DNA of 64,000 nt from Lentzea atacamensis (GCF_003269295.1 NZ_QLTT01000013.1:1-64000); one strand, 5' to 3'; positions 1 through 9,260 are shown, counted from the stretch's first letter. Program-made: numbers and translations. The notes: generated from the sequence alone by a model not told the origin.

Positions 1-44
1 AACGCCTGCCACTGCTCATCAGTCAGCTCATGCCTGCGCACCAC
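1..44 (-). CDS. IS5-like transposase, N-terminal end only (runs off window)
   Basis: On the minus strand a GTG at 44 opens a frame reading VVRRHELTDEQWQA to the window edge. The HELTDEQW stretch is the usual start of IS5-family transposases of actinomycetes. Only 14 codons are visible, so the family call rests on this motif and on general knowledge. The rest of the element lies to the left of the window. A 64-codon minus-strand frame ending at 54, next to it, has no recognisable domain and could be a gene cut by this insertion. Confidence 0.5.
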   Translation of the reverse strand, partial: MVRRHELTDEQWQA

Positions 45-294
45 GGCACAAGATCAAAGCACGTCAGACGAACCAGCTTTGAGGACGGGCCCTAGCGCCG
101 AGCCGCGGGGGAGCGCATCGTCAGCTTTCGCGCGCGGCCCGCGGTGAAGCTTCGCGACCATGGGGGCGATCCAGGCGGGATCGGAGTCGTATGCCACGTC
201 GGACTCCGGCTCCTGGCGTGTTGCCTGCTCAACAGGAATTACCGACACTGGCCCGGGCTACAGGCTGGCTGGCGGGTCAAGACAGAATTGACGC

Positions 295-1170
295 ATGGCC
301 GGGTTCGACGTGATCTTCGAGTTCCGCTCACCGGACGAGCCTTTGGTGCAGGCGTGGATGGCTGCCGCTCGCCGCCGAGCCAAGCAGCTGGGCATCTGGC
401 GCTTCAGGTCGGAGATCTCTACCGACAGCAGCACCTGCTATCTCGCACTCGATGGTCAGACCTACGGACTGGACATCTATCTGGATCGCCTGCGCCGAGA
501 TTTGCCAACGATTGGCGAGGCCACACCGTGTGCTCGAACTCCAGGCCATCGCCGTCGGCTTGCGATGGGACTAATCGACATCCTGACCCGAGCTCGTCTG
601 GGGATGTACGACCGCTACGGGGAGGGGTGGCGGCCGACGCTGAGAGCACGCTCCGAACCCGCCTACCTTCGGCCGCACGAGCTCTACGCTGACAAGGCAC
701 CTCGTCTGCAAGCGCGCTTGGACGTCACGATGGGGTTGATGGCCGACTGGCACTTCGGAGAGGTTGCACCGGAGACACTTCTCGAAGAGCTCCACGCTGC
801 GGTCGAACTGATCTTGGAGTCGACCGTCAACCGACGGTCCAAGCGCCTGAGCTTCGCGCAACTGGTTGAAAAGGCATACGAGGACGGCGTGCTGAACCCG
901 CTCGCGCGGTATCCGGAGATGCAACGACTGCACGAGTCGTCCGAGTACTGGAGCGAGTACCGGGACAAGGCGCGAGAGCTGCTGCTGGCGCTCAAGGACA
1001 CACGTAAGAACGTCCGCCATCGAGGAGCGGATGGTGCAAGGGCCTGGCTCAATGAGAACTTTTGGGGAATGGCGGAAGTGCTTGAAAGCCTTGCCCCCTT
1101 GGCGCTTGACCCAGATGAGGCACCAGACAACGCTCCACCGAGCATCACTTCGGTGAGACGGTTGTCGTAG
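295..1170 (+). CDS. Hypothetical protein, 291 aa
   Basis: This is an uninterrupted 291-codon frame that starts at an ATG shortly after an in-frame stop region. The sequence is mixed alpha/beta at the N-terminus (MAGFDVIFEFRSPDEP) and mostly charged helix after residue 130, with no signal peptide or membrane segment. I do not recognise a family. It ends 53 bases before the truncated HNH-like frame at 1224. The two could be halves of one locus or accidental neighbours, because the second gene lacks its own normal N-terminus. The reading frame has strong actinomycete third-position GC, which supports a real gene. Confidence 0.5.
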   Translation: MAGFDVIFEFRSPDEPLVQAWMAAARRRAKQLGIWRFRSEISTDSSTCYLALDGQTYGLDIYLDRLRRDLPTIGEATPCARTPGHRRRLAMGLIDILTRARLGMYDRYGEGWRPTLRARSEPAYLRPHELYADKAPRLQARLDVTMGLMADWHFGEVAPETLLEELHAAVELILESTVNRRSKRLSFAQLVEKAYEDGVLNPLARYPEMQRLHESSEYWSEYRDKARELLLALKDTRKNVRHRGADGARAWLNENFWGMAEVLESLAPLALDPDEAPDNAPPSITSVRRLS

Positions 1171-1223
1171 GGGTCGGTGGCACGCAGACGGCGAACGTCC
1201 GCTCGGCGCGCAAGTCCACCTTC

Positions 1224-1778
1224 GTGAAGTTCTCCGCGAACTTGTGCGGTGCGTGCAACAACACCCGAAGCCAGCCCTTCGACATGGCGTACGACAGGTT
1301 CGCTTCGTATGTGTGGGAGCACCTGGACAGCCTGTGGAGGCGGCGCTACCTGGACCTGTCCAAGGTGTACGGCGCTCAGTGGGAGGACGGGGCGACGAAT
1401 CTCGCCCGCTACGTCGCCAAGCACATGGGATGCCGCATGGCCCACGAGAACTATCGCGTTCCGACGGTGCTCAAGCCGTTCCTGGACGGTGGTTCGAAGG
1501 CGGACAGTGTGCACATGGTTCTGTACAAGCATCCCGCGCTGAGGGCACTCCGCCAGCTGGGTAAGCGCGACGGTGTCGACGCGACGGGACTGTGGATCGA
1601 GCCGGCCACAGGCACGGCCAGCCGAAGTCGAAACCGACTCACCAGGTACACCAGCGGACTCACGATCGGCACCATCGGCGTGATGTACGTCTGGGACGAC
1701 GACGTCGTCGACACCGACCCGTTCTACGTGTACCGGCGCGCCCGGCTGCACCGCCGCGACGACCTCCCGTCGGCGTAG
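1224..1778 (+). pseudogene. HNH-like protein, N-terminally truncated
   Basis: The frame carries LCGACNNTRSQPFDMAYDRF near its start. Cys-x-x-Cys-Asn-Asn followed by SQP-(F/Y)-D is the second half of a zinc-binding HNH-like site, as in proteins that have an upstream CxxC half and a histidine. That upstream half is missing: the open frame begins only just before it, at a GTG with no clear ribosome site. The remainder (184 codons) ends with WDDDVVDTDPFYVYRRARL and has no recognised domain. It is probably the 3' part of a larger gene, so I call it a remnant. An atypical short gene is the alternative. Confidence 0.4.
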
Positions 1779-1848
1779 CACCGAGCTGCCGATCAACCGC
1801 CAGGCGTCTGCGAGGCGCGGTTTCGGGTGGCGACGAGGCTCCTGAAGA

Positions 1849-3036
1849 TCACTTCACAGGAGTTGCGTGCGTGCGTGGGAACGGCTTACCGGACGGCCAC
1901 TGCGCTGGAAGACCGATCACGGTGTGAGCTTTCGCCGCGGCGGGTTCGCGCTCGATCCGGCCGTCCACCATCCGCACCGAATCCCAGGTCGGGAGCACCG
2001 GCGTGCTGATCGAGTTCGGGCTCGCGCTGTGCCACAGAGTCGGGGTGTTGGTCGCCCACGTCCAGGGCGCAGGGTTATCGACGATGAGGACGCCGCTCAC
2101 CCGCTCATGGCCGTGGTCGTGGTCGTGTGGAAGCGTCCAATAGCCGTCCCGCAACCGGCCATAGGTAGACGCCTTGCCTCGCTCGACATACTCCACAGTG
2201 GTTCCGTACAGCGCGGTCTCGACGTCCTCGTTGCGGGGGAAGAAGACTGCGAACCCGACCGCCACGACGAACGGCAAGTCGAGGTCGCCGTACCTGCTGC
2301 CCTTCTTCTTGACGGCGCTGTGCATCAAGTCGCTCTCACCGCCGAACCACGGCAACGCCGGGTAGAAGCCGATTGTCGACGCGGAGAGACCTCGGTTGCC
2401 GAGACTTCTGAGGATGGCCTGGAACGAGAAAGACCAGTCGCCCTCCTCCCAGGTGTGACTGAACTTCGCCGGGTTGTCCTGAGCGCCGTCAAACTCGTCC
2501 GGATCCAGGCCTTCGAGCCAACGCACCAGACCTGCCTTGAGCCGCTTCTCAGACGGTTTCGCCGTGCCGGTCTTGTTGATCGTGACGGCCAGGCTGAAGT
2601 TCGGGCTGGGGACCGCGTTGATCGCATCGAACAGTGACAGGGTCAACGTGCTGTAGGCGGTGCCTTTCAAGCGCTGCGCCGTCCAGATCGCCTCCAGGAC
2701 GAACTGCCCTTCCGCATGACTCACAAGGAAGTCCGGGCGCTTGCCTCGGTCGCCGGCAGCTTGCTCGATCTCGACGGTGCAGCCGGAGCCGATCAGCATC
2801 TCGTGCAGGTACAACTCCCACAACGTCGAGCTGACGTTCGTGTCGGAGTTTCGGTCTCGAAGCCGACTGCGGAAGCCCGGCTGCACGTCCGCAGGAAGGT
2901 GCGACCACCACTCGTTGATCACCTCGCGCACCTGATCCCAGTACGGCCCGGCGACCCGGTCATAGAACTCGGCCCTGGATTCGCTCTCACGCTGGAAAGA
3001 CGAGTCCGTCCGGCCTTGGTCCGCGTAGATCGCCAT
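1849..3036 (-). CDS. Hypothetical protein with PD-(D/E)XK-like motif, 395 aa
   Basis: This is a 395-codon gene on the minus strand from an ATG at 3036. Around residues 85-115 it reads LIGSGCTVEIEQ, then KRPDFLV, then QFVLEAIW. An Asp in RPDFLV followed about ten residues later by a Glu in the VLEA strand is the pattern of PD-(D/E)XK nucleases (D-Xn-E-x-hydrophobic). The lysine usually expected is replaced by alanine in the V-L-E-A tetrad, as in some degenerate or E-x-x-Q-like variants. No helicase or DNA-binding partner lies beside it. I infer a nuclease-fold protein of unknown role, and activity is uncertain. Confidence 0.5.
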   Translation of the reverse strand: MAIYADQGRTDSSFQRESESRAEFYDRVAGPYWDQVREVINEWWSHLPADVQPGFRSRLRDRNSDTNVSSTLWELYLHEMLIGSGCTVEIEQAAGDRGKRPDFLVSHAEGQFVLEAIWTAQRLKGTAYSTLTLSLFDAINAVPSPNFSLAVTINKTGTAKPSEKRLKAGLVRWLEGLDPDEFDGAQDNPAKFSHTWEEGDWSFSFQAILRSLGNRGLSASTIGFYPALPWFGGESDLMHSAVKKKGSRYGDLDLPFVVAVGFAVFFPRNEDVETALYGTTVEYVERGKASTYGRLRDGYWTLPHDHDHGHERVSGVLIVDNPAPWTWATNTPTLWHSASPNSISTPVLPTWDSVRMVDGRIEREPAAAKAHTVIGLPAQWPSGKPFPRTHATPVK

Positions 3037-3409
3037 GAACTGATGTTAGGCGTGGGAGAAAATCGGGATCGATCGTGTCTTCGGCGAGGTATCGCTTCGA
3101 TCCTCGCGCACTGCCCGGCCGGGATGATCGACGGACTTGGCCTGACACCGATCACCCCGCGGTCGCCAGCCACCCGCGAACAGCTCGATGAAGACCTGCG
3201 CGAGATCCGCGCTATCGGGCGCGCGATCGCTGAGAGCGATGCGCATCCGGACGCCTACGCATCGCCCCCTACCTCACCGGTGACAAGATGGCGGGATCGC
3301 TCACCATCACCATCCCGCGGTTCCGATCGGCAGAGGTCAATGTGCCCGCACTCCCTGGACCGACTTGATCAGGCTCGTTGGTGTGTCAGGCGTTTCGGTC
3401 AGCTTGTGA
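3037..3409. other. Gene-poor stretch with short coding scraps
   Basis: There is no complete gene. A plus-strand stretch around 3160-3290 (containing REQLDEDLREIRAIGRAIAE) and a shifted continuation (GDKMAGSLTITIPRF) look like decayed coding sequence, but I cannot name the source. Confidence 0.3.
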
Positions 3410-4096
3410 TTGAGTCTCATCGGCGCCGGGGTCGGTGTTCTTCTGGGTGTGGAGCACGTCTGGTTCGAGGTAGATGACACGTGCGATCGGGACGGCGGTC
3501 CGCACTCGTTGTTCGGCGGCGTCGATCGCCGTCGCGATGTCGGCTCCGGTGGCCGATTCGGGCAGCTCGGCTTCTCGTTCCGCGGCGCGGACGTCGAGGC
3601 CGGCCGCATCCACGGCGTGCACCAGGAGCTCGGCTTCTACCAGGAGATCGAGTTCTTCCCGCCCGCCCAGTACGCGGGCAGGATCAGCCAGGTCGAACTG
3701 ACCTTCGTCGCCAGCCCGCACGAGCTCTACGTGGTGCTCGAGGCCGACAAGCGCGGCGGCATGTTCTCCTCCGGCGGCGATGCGTTCGGCCACTTCCGGG
3801 TGTCGCACCAGGAAGCTCAAGCCACCGACTGGGCCTCGGCGATCAACGGCTGGCTCGCCCAGATCGCCGAGCGCGGCCACGCCAACCCGGCCTTCGGCGG
3901 CCAGCCCGCGTACGGCCAGCCCATGCACGGTCATCATGGCTACGACCAGCACAGGCATCACGGTCACCGCAGCGGTCCGGGCATCGGCGGCATGGTTGCC
4001 GCAGGCGCGGCAGGCGTCGTCGGCGGCATGATCATTGGCGAAGTCGTGGAAGACGTCTTCGAGGACGACGGTGGCGACTTCGCGTTCGAAGAGTGA
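3410..4096 (+). pseudogene. Spo0M-family sporulation-control protein, C-terminal part
   Basis: From about base 3530 the frame matches the C-terminal half of actinobacterial Spo0M proteins: GQLGFSFRGADVEAGRIHGV, then FYQEIEFFPPAQY, then TDWASAINGW. Spo0M is a cytoplasmic arrestin-fold protein that modulates sporulation. The N-terminal arrestin strands, about 120 residues in full-length members, are absent. The first 40 codons are unlike the family, so the start was lost or replaced. The C-terminus has a His-rich segment (HGHHGYDQHRHHGHRSG) and a glycine-zipper-like GGMVAAGAAGVVGG stretch. I read it as a 5'-truncated gene. It could be translated from an internal start, but function is doubtful. 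Confidence 0.55.
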
Positions 4097-4423
4097 CGTC
4101 CTGTTGATCACCTGAAAGCCGACGCGGCAGCAGGTAGCCACTCCCAAAGCACGGCCCGCCGCGCCACCCTCGGAAACCTCAAGCGTCTCCCGAATGAGCT
4201 GTGCGGACGGTTACACCGTCCCTGACCTTGGTACATGAGGCTGTTGCTGTGGTTCATGCTGGCGTGCATGTGCGCGCTCAGCTGTGACCACTTGCTCGCC
4301 GTCGTCACAGCAACGTTGCTCGTCGCGTGCGCGACTGATTGCGCTACTGAGGGCTTCCAGTGCGCCCACAGCGGCATCGGGACGTCATCATCTCGAGCCA
4401 CAGCCGCCGGAACTTGAACGCAT
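4097..4423. other. Intergenic stretch, nothing recognised
   Basis: Both strands hold only short frames without domain signatures. A plus-strand frame from 4235 encodes a hydrophobic Cys-rich peptide, but it has no ribosome site and I do not support it. Confidence 0.3.
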
Positions 4424-4861
4424 TCAGAGGCTTGCGACCAAGTAGTACAGCGCCGTGAGCGTGAGTGCGACGGCGATGACGATCGCCGTCGCTCTTATCC
4501 ACCGCTGGCTCACGTCCGCCTCCGTCTTCAGTCGTGGTCGGGCCTGCTCATCAGGTGATGATCGCCGCGTTGACCGACTCGAACAAGTGCCTGTGCTCTG
4601 GGTTCTTCCTGCGAACGGATCGCGCCGCCAGGACAGGCTTAGGCCGAGAGCGAGGTTCCAGGCGGTGCTCTCGTTGAACAGGTGGCTGCTGTCGACACCG
4701 GTGGTGTGGGAGCCGTGCGTGGACGTGCCGGTGCCCAGTACCTGGGCGAGACCGAGGGGGCAGCTGGGCGATCGCGACACCGCCCAGCAACGTCCGGGGC
4801 AGCCAGCCTCGGGGCGAGGTCGGGGTGCCGCGTCGAGGATGGCCGCGGTCAGATCCGGCAC
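4424..4861 (-). pseudogene. Fragment of zf-HC2/DUF2275-type anti-sigma membrane protein
   Basis: On the minus strand the frame includes GVDSSHLFNESTAWNLALGL, which resembles the C-terminal membrane region of actinobacterial anti-sigma proteins (H-x-F-N-E-S-x-A-W-N-x-A-x-G-L). It ends with a hydrophobic segment, TAIVIAVALTLTALYYLVA. The rest is low complexity and not conserved, and the zinc-finger part is absent. It lies opposite a sigma-factor scrap (4888-5124), whereas such pairs are normally in tandem. This indicates rearrangement and decay. Confidence 0.35.
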
Positions 4862-4887
4862 CGGGCCGGTCGCGTTGTTCGCGGTGC

Positions 4888-5124
4888 AACGTCGAACCCG
4901 GATTTGCCGAGAGCGTTGTGCTCAACGAGATGGTCTGCTCGTTCGACCACGAGCGGCGCACGGCGTTCGTCCTCACTCAGTCGCTCGGTCTGTCCTACGC
5001 CGACGCCGCCCAGGTGCGCGACTGCCCGGTCGGTGCCATCCGGTCACGCGTGGCGCGAGCGCGCGAGGACCTGGTGGCCATGGTGCGCGATGGCACGCAG
5101 TCGGGCGGGTTTCCTAGTCGGTGA
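4888..5124 (+). pseudogene. ECF sigma factor, region 4 fragment
   Basis: The frame contains DHERRTAFVLTQSLGLSYAD followed by CPVGAIRSRVARAREDL. This is the classic sigma region 4 helix-turn-helix of ECF sigma factors of the SigC type, which binds the -35 element. Region 2 is missing and there is no suitable start, so this is a 3' remnant. With the anti-sigma scrap on the other strand it marks the grave of a sigma/anti-sigma pair. Confidence 0.55.
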
Positions 5125-5199
5125 GGGCGGACAGCGCCTGACGGCACTGGTCCGCACAACGCCGGGCCGCCTTCGAGCTGTGCGCTGCTCCTGGAATGG

Positions 5200-5940
5200 T
5201 CAGCCGGCAAGGATGAACGACAAGAAGAAGCCCCCCGCTGTGGCGAACGCGTTGAGCGGCCGGCCGTGCTCGAACGCCTCGGGCATCAGTGTGTCGGCCA
5301 GCGACGCGATCACCGCCCCACCGGCGAAGGACAGCGCCACAGCCAGTACGGCATCGCTCAGCCCGCCCGCGACCAGCCTGCCGAGCACCACCGCACCTGC
5401 CAGCAGCAGCGCACACGTCGCCCACGTCGTGATCACGGTTCGCCTGCTTTGCCCCGACTCGCGCATCGCGACGGCGCCGACCAGCGACTCCGGAAGATTG
5501 GAGAAGAAGATCGCCACGAGCAAGGTCAACGACACCCCGCTGGCCAAGGACACCCCGAGTGCGAGGTTCTCCGGTATCCCGTCCAGGGTCACCGCGGCAA
5601 GCAGCGCGAAGCCGACGCCGCCGCGTGCACCGGCCTTCGCCACCTCCCGCTGCTCGGGCCCGGGGTGGCCGGCGATATAGCGGTCCAGAGCGGAGTCCAC
5701 CAACACGAACGTGGCCGCCCCTGCCAGCAGACCAAGCCCGGACCGCACCGCGCCGCCGAGGTGAAACGCCTCCTCGAACAGCTCGAAGGCCAGGGCTGAG
5801 ATCAGTGCCCCACTGGCGAAGGCCAGTAGCACTCCGGTAAGCCATCGCGGCGGCCGCCACAGCGAGCCGGCGATGGAGCCGACCACCAGCGCGCTTGATG
5901 CGGCCAGGCCGTACAGCACCGCGGTCAGCATGCCGATCAT
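5200..5940 (-). CDS. ZIP-family divalent metal transporter
   Basis: This 246-aa integral membrane protein has about eight hydrophobic segments. The ZIP-family hallmarks are visible: a conserved helix reading LDGIPENLALGVSL (the HxxPEN metal-site helix, here with D-G-I-P-E-N) and a second NLPESLVGAVAMRESG helix, which together form the binuclear metal site in transmembrane helices 4 and 5. ZIP proteins carry Zn, Fe or Mn into the cytoplasm. The substrate cannot be told from sequence, and the first histidine of the usual H-N-x-P-E-G motif is not present. The ATG at 5940 gives an N-terminal membrane helix (MIGMLTAVLYGLAASSALVV), as expected. It stands alone, with no metal regulator beside it. 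Confidence 0.8.
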   Translation of the reverse strand: MIGMLTAVLYGLAASSALVVGSIAGSLWRPPRWLTGVLLAFASGALISALAFELFEEAFHLGGAVRSGLGLLAGAATFVLVDSALDRYIAGHPGPEQREVAKAGARGGVGFALLAAVTLDGIPENLALGVSLASGVSLTLLVAIFFSNLPESLVGAVAMRESGQSRRTVITTWATCALLLAGAVVLGRLVAGGLSDAVLAVALSFAGGAVIASLADTLMPEAFEHGRPLNAFATAGGFFLSFILAG

Positions 5941-6050
5941 TCTGACGTCAACGGGTCACCCGCGCCAGCCGACGTAGGCACAACAGCAGAGGCTCGCAGG
6001 CACCAAGCGGCACGGCAAGATCAGCGAGCACGATATCTCTCTTAAGCCGA

Positions 6051-7928
6051 TCAGGACGTGGTGCCACGCCGACCGCGGATGCCGCGGTCGAAGATCATGT
6101 GAATGGGGATCACGGTGCCGTCGTCGTTGAACCGGCCAAGAGCCCATCCGCACAACCGCGCGGTGGCCTCGTCTTGGTGGTCGTTCACGGCATGCTGGAG
6201 CATCTCCCGCGAGCTCTTGTCGTCGTCCCGCGCGGTGACCGCGACGGTGTACGCGGCCGCTCGGCCGATGCGGGTCAACGACTCGTTGGTGCTGCTGAGT
6301 TCCAACAACTCGCGCAACATCGGGTCGAGGTGACGCCGAAGGCGGCGAGCGTCGGCCTCGCTGCCCACGGTGCCGTAGCAGTCGCCCACTGCGAAGAGCG
6401 CAGCGTGCATTTCTGCCGCGAGCGAGAGGGGCAGGTGCGGCGACTCGCGCAAGGCGAGGTCGACTTTCTTCTTGGCGCGTTCGCAGGCCTCGCGCATCAC
6501 CCGCTCGACGTCGCGCGAACGTTCCTGCAGGAAGCTCAGAGCGAACAGAGCACGACACCGCAGCCAGGTGCGCGACTCCTCGTGCCGGAGCACGTGCTCA
6601 AGCGCCGGAACCAGCGGTGCGGTCCAGCTGCCTGAGGCCAAGGTGTCGACGGCATGGCGGCGGTGCACGCCCGCGTTCTGCAGCAAGGCGTGCCGGAACA
6701 GTTCCTGGGTCGCTGTGCGAATGTTCTCCGGCAGGGTCACCCGTTGCTCGATGATCACCTGGGCGGCTTCGTCCACGATCCGGAGTGCGGGGTCTCCGGT
6801 CTTGGGCCAGTTGTTGTCGCACACCGCGATGTTCCGGTCGAGGATGTGTTCCAGCGTGTCCGCAACCCAGCGCAATCCGCTGCCATGGTCGGTATCCGTC
6901 GCCTCGGCGCGGAATTTCTCGATGACCCCGCGCAGGTAGACCTCCGTCGCTTTGCGGTGCAGTTCGTTCTCCTGTGCACAGGCGCGCTCCCACAGCCCGG
7001 TGGCGGCGGTGCCGCGTTCACGTACCGAAGCCTTCGTGTTGTCGATACGGCGACGTAGAGCGTCGGCCGCCCAGTCTTCCTCGCCAGGTGGTGACCAGGA
7101 CTCGGGGATGGCGATGGCCAGCTCGAGGTCCAGGCACCGTGCGGGGAACAGGCTGTCGATCCGCCGGTCCTCCGCAGCTTTGAGCTGGTCTTGCACCCAC
7201 GGCCTGATCGAGTTCTCAGCCGCCGGGTCGGTCTCATTGAGCTTCACCACCGCCGTCACCGCCCGCCACACGCGGAACCCCAGCGGGTTCGCCTCCAGCG
7301 CTTCCTCCAGCTGCCCGTCGACCATCTCGAACGCGCTGGGCACCCCTGCCAGCGAACCCAGCAACAGCAGCGCTTCGACGTTGTGCGGAGTGGGTGGTGC
7401 CGCCCCGATGAGGATGAGACGGGCGATGATGTCGTGCAGCACGTCCCTGTTGCGGTCCAGCACGTGACGCGCGTTGTCGCGGACGGCGAGCATCTTCTGC
7501 ACGATCTTCGCCGCAGCATTCAGAACGTCGACCTCGTCGCGCAGTTCGCGGCGGGTTATCTCCCTGCCCCATGCGGCCGGCAGTACCGGGATCAACGCCT
7601 CGGTCGGGCCTTTCCGTCGCAACCGGACGGCAAGCGCGGTCAGTCCACCGGTGCGGCCGAGGTCGGGGAGGAGGGAGAGGATGACGTTGTCGAGCAACGC
7701 GAGCAGGTTGTCCTTCGGGTCCTTCAGAGCCCTGTTGAGGCCGCCCTTCTTGTTGTACATCGGCATGTTGGCGGCGACACGCTGCTGCCGGTATCCAGTT
7801 GCCTCCTTTACCGCTTCCAACTGCGCAATCGCCGCGTAGCGGAGCAGTTGACGGGGGTCGTCGACGCCTGTGATGCGAACCACCTCTTGCATCAGACGAT
7901 GCAACGTGATGGTCGGCACGCGGGTCAA
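6051..7928 (-). CDS. Hypothetical helical protein, 625 aa
   Basis: One long minus-strand frame starts at a TTG at 7928 (MTRVPTITLHRLMQEVVRIT). The product is soluble and almost entirely predicted helix, with Leu/Ala-rich repeats spaced like HEAT or armadillo helices (for example VEALLLLGSLAGVPSAFEMV). I see no catalytic motif, P-loop or signal peptide. An internal ATG (MQEVVRITG) 13 codons in could be the true start. The nearest genes are unrelated and in other orientations. I cannot assign a function; a scaffold or protein-binding role is only inference from the helical-repeat look. Confidence 0.55.
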   Translation of the reverse strand: MTRVPTITLHRLMQEVVRITGVDDPRQLLRYAAIAQLEAVKEATGYRQQRVAANMPMYNKKGGLNRALKDPKDNLLALLDNVILSLLPDLGRTGGLTALAVRLRRKGPTEALIPVLPAAWGREITRRELRDEVDVLNAAAKIVQKMLAVRDNARHVLDRNRDVLHDIIARLILIGAAPPTPHNVEALLLLGSLAGVPSAFEMVDGQLEEALEANPLGFRVWRAVTAVVKLNETDPAAENSIRPWVQDQLKAAEDRRIDSLFPARCLDLELAIAIPESWSPPGEEDWAADALRRRIDNTKASVRERGTAATGLWERACAQENELHRKATEVYLRGVIEKFRAEATDTDHGSGLRWVADTLEHILDRNIAVCDNNWPKTGDPALRIVDEAAQVIIEQRVTLPENIRTATQELFRHALLQNAGVHRRHAVDTLASGSWTAPLVPALEHVLRHEESRTWLRCRALFALSFLQERSRDVERVMREACERAKKKVDLALRESPHLPLSLAAEMHAALFAVGDCYGTVGSEADARRLRRHLDPMLRELLELSSTNESLTRIGRAAAYTVAVTARDDDKSSREMLQHAVNDHQDEATARLCGWALGRFNDDGTVIPIHMIFDRGIRGRRGTTS

Positions 7929-8257
7929 TCAACCGTTTGAGTGCAACAGATCGATTAATTGCCGCAGGTAGAAGCGTTGCAGGGAACGACGTCGGATTTG
8001 AGTTGATGTCACAACACCTGGTGGTTGTCGCAGGAGCGCAGAAATGGGCACTCCACTGCGCGAATTAGGTTGCGCTCAGCTGTCGCCAGAGGAAGGTGAA
8101 CATCACCCGAAAGAGCTTCATGATGCTTCTGAGCTGCGAATACACATGAACGACTAGGGAAAAACCTGCGTAACGTTGGAGCTTGAAATAAGTCAGGGCC
8201 GAACCGTTGCACCGGTCGGCCCTGATCGTTCACCGACTTCGTGCCCGGGAGCTCCGA
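7929..8257. other. Divergent intergenic region
   Basis: This 329-base stretch lies between the minus-strand 625-aa gene and the plus-strand membrane-protein gene. It is less GC-rich than its surroundings near 7925-8000 and 8120-8200, which fits two divergent promoters. I see no defined operator. Confidence 0.3.
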
Positions 8258-8809
8258 ATGTCGACACCTGAGGGTAGCCAAATGAACGTGCCACGTCACG
8301 AGTTCAGTGTCTTGCAGACCTGGGTTGCCACCTCGGGATGTTGGACGGCGGCAAGTGTGCTGCTGCCGGACGAGCGACTGGCGGTGTACGCCGCGCCGGT
8401 GCTCGGCGTGCTGCTCGTCGTCGCCACGATGCTTGCGCATCGCAGGCTGAACGTGCCGGAGAGGCAGCGGCCGACGCTGCTCACGTTCGTCAGCACCTTC
8501 CCCACGTTGTTCGGTCTGGCGGCGGCCGCCGTCGCCACCCACGGGGCGGTCTCGCAGGGCATGCCGCTGGAGGCCGTTGTCAGCTCGCTGCTCGACCTGT
8601 ACGCGGACAAGCTGCTGATCATCAAGCTGTTCCTCGCGGCCTACCTGGCGGAGCAGAGCATTCCACTGCTCAAGCTGCTGGGACGCAAGGTGAAGCGCTG
8701 GTTCATTGCGGCCGGACGCTGCTGGCTTCGCGCCCTCAAACCGGAACTTGAGGATCTCGTGGATGCCCTGAACGAGGGCGACCAGCCGCCGGGATCAAAG
8801 AAGCGGTAG
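8258..8809 (+). CDS. Small membrane protein of unknown function, 183 aa
   Basis: I chose the ATG at 8258 (MSTPEGSQMNVPRHEF); an earlier in-frame start exists but has no better ribosome site. Three hydrophobic segments are visible: LAVYAAPVLGVLLVVATMLA, LLTFVSTFPTLFGLAAAAVA, and LLIIKLFLAAYLAEQS. They are followed by a positively charged tail (RKVKRWFIAAGRCWLRALK) and a C-terminus ending in KKR. This suggests a membrane-anchored protein with a cytoplasmic basic tail. I do not recognise the family. A strong hairpin starts 38 bases after the stop. Confidence 0.45.
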   Translation: MSTPEGSQMNVPRHEFSVLQTWVATSGCWTAASVLLPDERLAVYAAPVLGVLLVVATMLAHRRLNVPERQRPTLLTFVSTFPTLFGLAAAAVATHGAVSQGMPLEAVVSSLLDLYADKLLIIKLFLAAYLAEQSIPLLKLLGRKVKRWFIAAGRCWLRALKPELEDLVDALNEGDQPPGSKKR

Positions 8810-8831
8810 CTGCGGCCAGGAGGCGAGCTGC

Positions 8832-9260
8832 GTGCAGCTGGAACCAGTCGAGTGGCCCGACCCCGCGTTCGAGCGCAGGGTCGGGCCACTCGACCTTGCG
8901 GCTAGCCACGCCCTGTACGAGCTGTTCTACCGCCTGTGCGTCGAAGGTGGCGTCGACTTGGGCATCGGAACGATCGCTGCCCGCGGATGCTGGTGGACCT
9001 GGCTCGCCACCACACCCAGCGATCCACACGTTGCCGAAGTCGTCGCCCGCCTTGCGTTGCGCACGCTGACACCGGCCGAGGAGGAGCATGCCGTTGTTGC
9101 GGTCATGCGGGAGATGACCAGCTCCCACATAGAACACGTGGCTGGCGTTGTGGTCGCGCGCCGCTACGGCTTGCGGTATGCGGTGCCGCTGGAGAGGTTC
9201 TACGTTCTCGGCACGATGATCTCCTGCGCGATAGATGTGTTGGAACGGCAAGGACATTGA
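8832..9260 (+). CDS. Hypothetical protein, 142 aa
   Basis: This GTG-started frame lies 22 bases after the previous stop. The product has helical character (LYELFYRLCVEGGVDLG, VAEVVARLALRTLTPAEEEH) and no recognised domain. Its first codons are formed by a perfect 17-bp inverted repeat (8847-8894), so either the hairpin is translated or the real start lies further in. The conserved-looking part (SHALYELFYRLC onward) could start internally, but no ATG is available. Confidence 0.4.
   Translation: MQLEPVEWPDPAFERRVGPLDLAASHALYELFYRLCVEGGVDLGIGTIAARGCWWTWLATTPSDPHVAEVVARLALRTLTPAEEEHAVVAVMREMTSSHIEHVAGVVVARRYGLRYAVPLERFYVLGTMISCAIDVLERQGH
8847..8894 (+). terminator. Perfect 17-bp inverted repeat
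   Basis: Left arm GTCGAGTGGCCCGACCC (8847-8863), 14-base loop, right arm GGGTCGGGCCACTCGAC (8878-8894). It lies 38 bases after the stop of the membrane-protein gene and would act as a strong hairpin terminator, but no T-run follows and it overlaps the start of the next frame. Confidence 0.5.
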
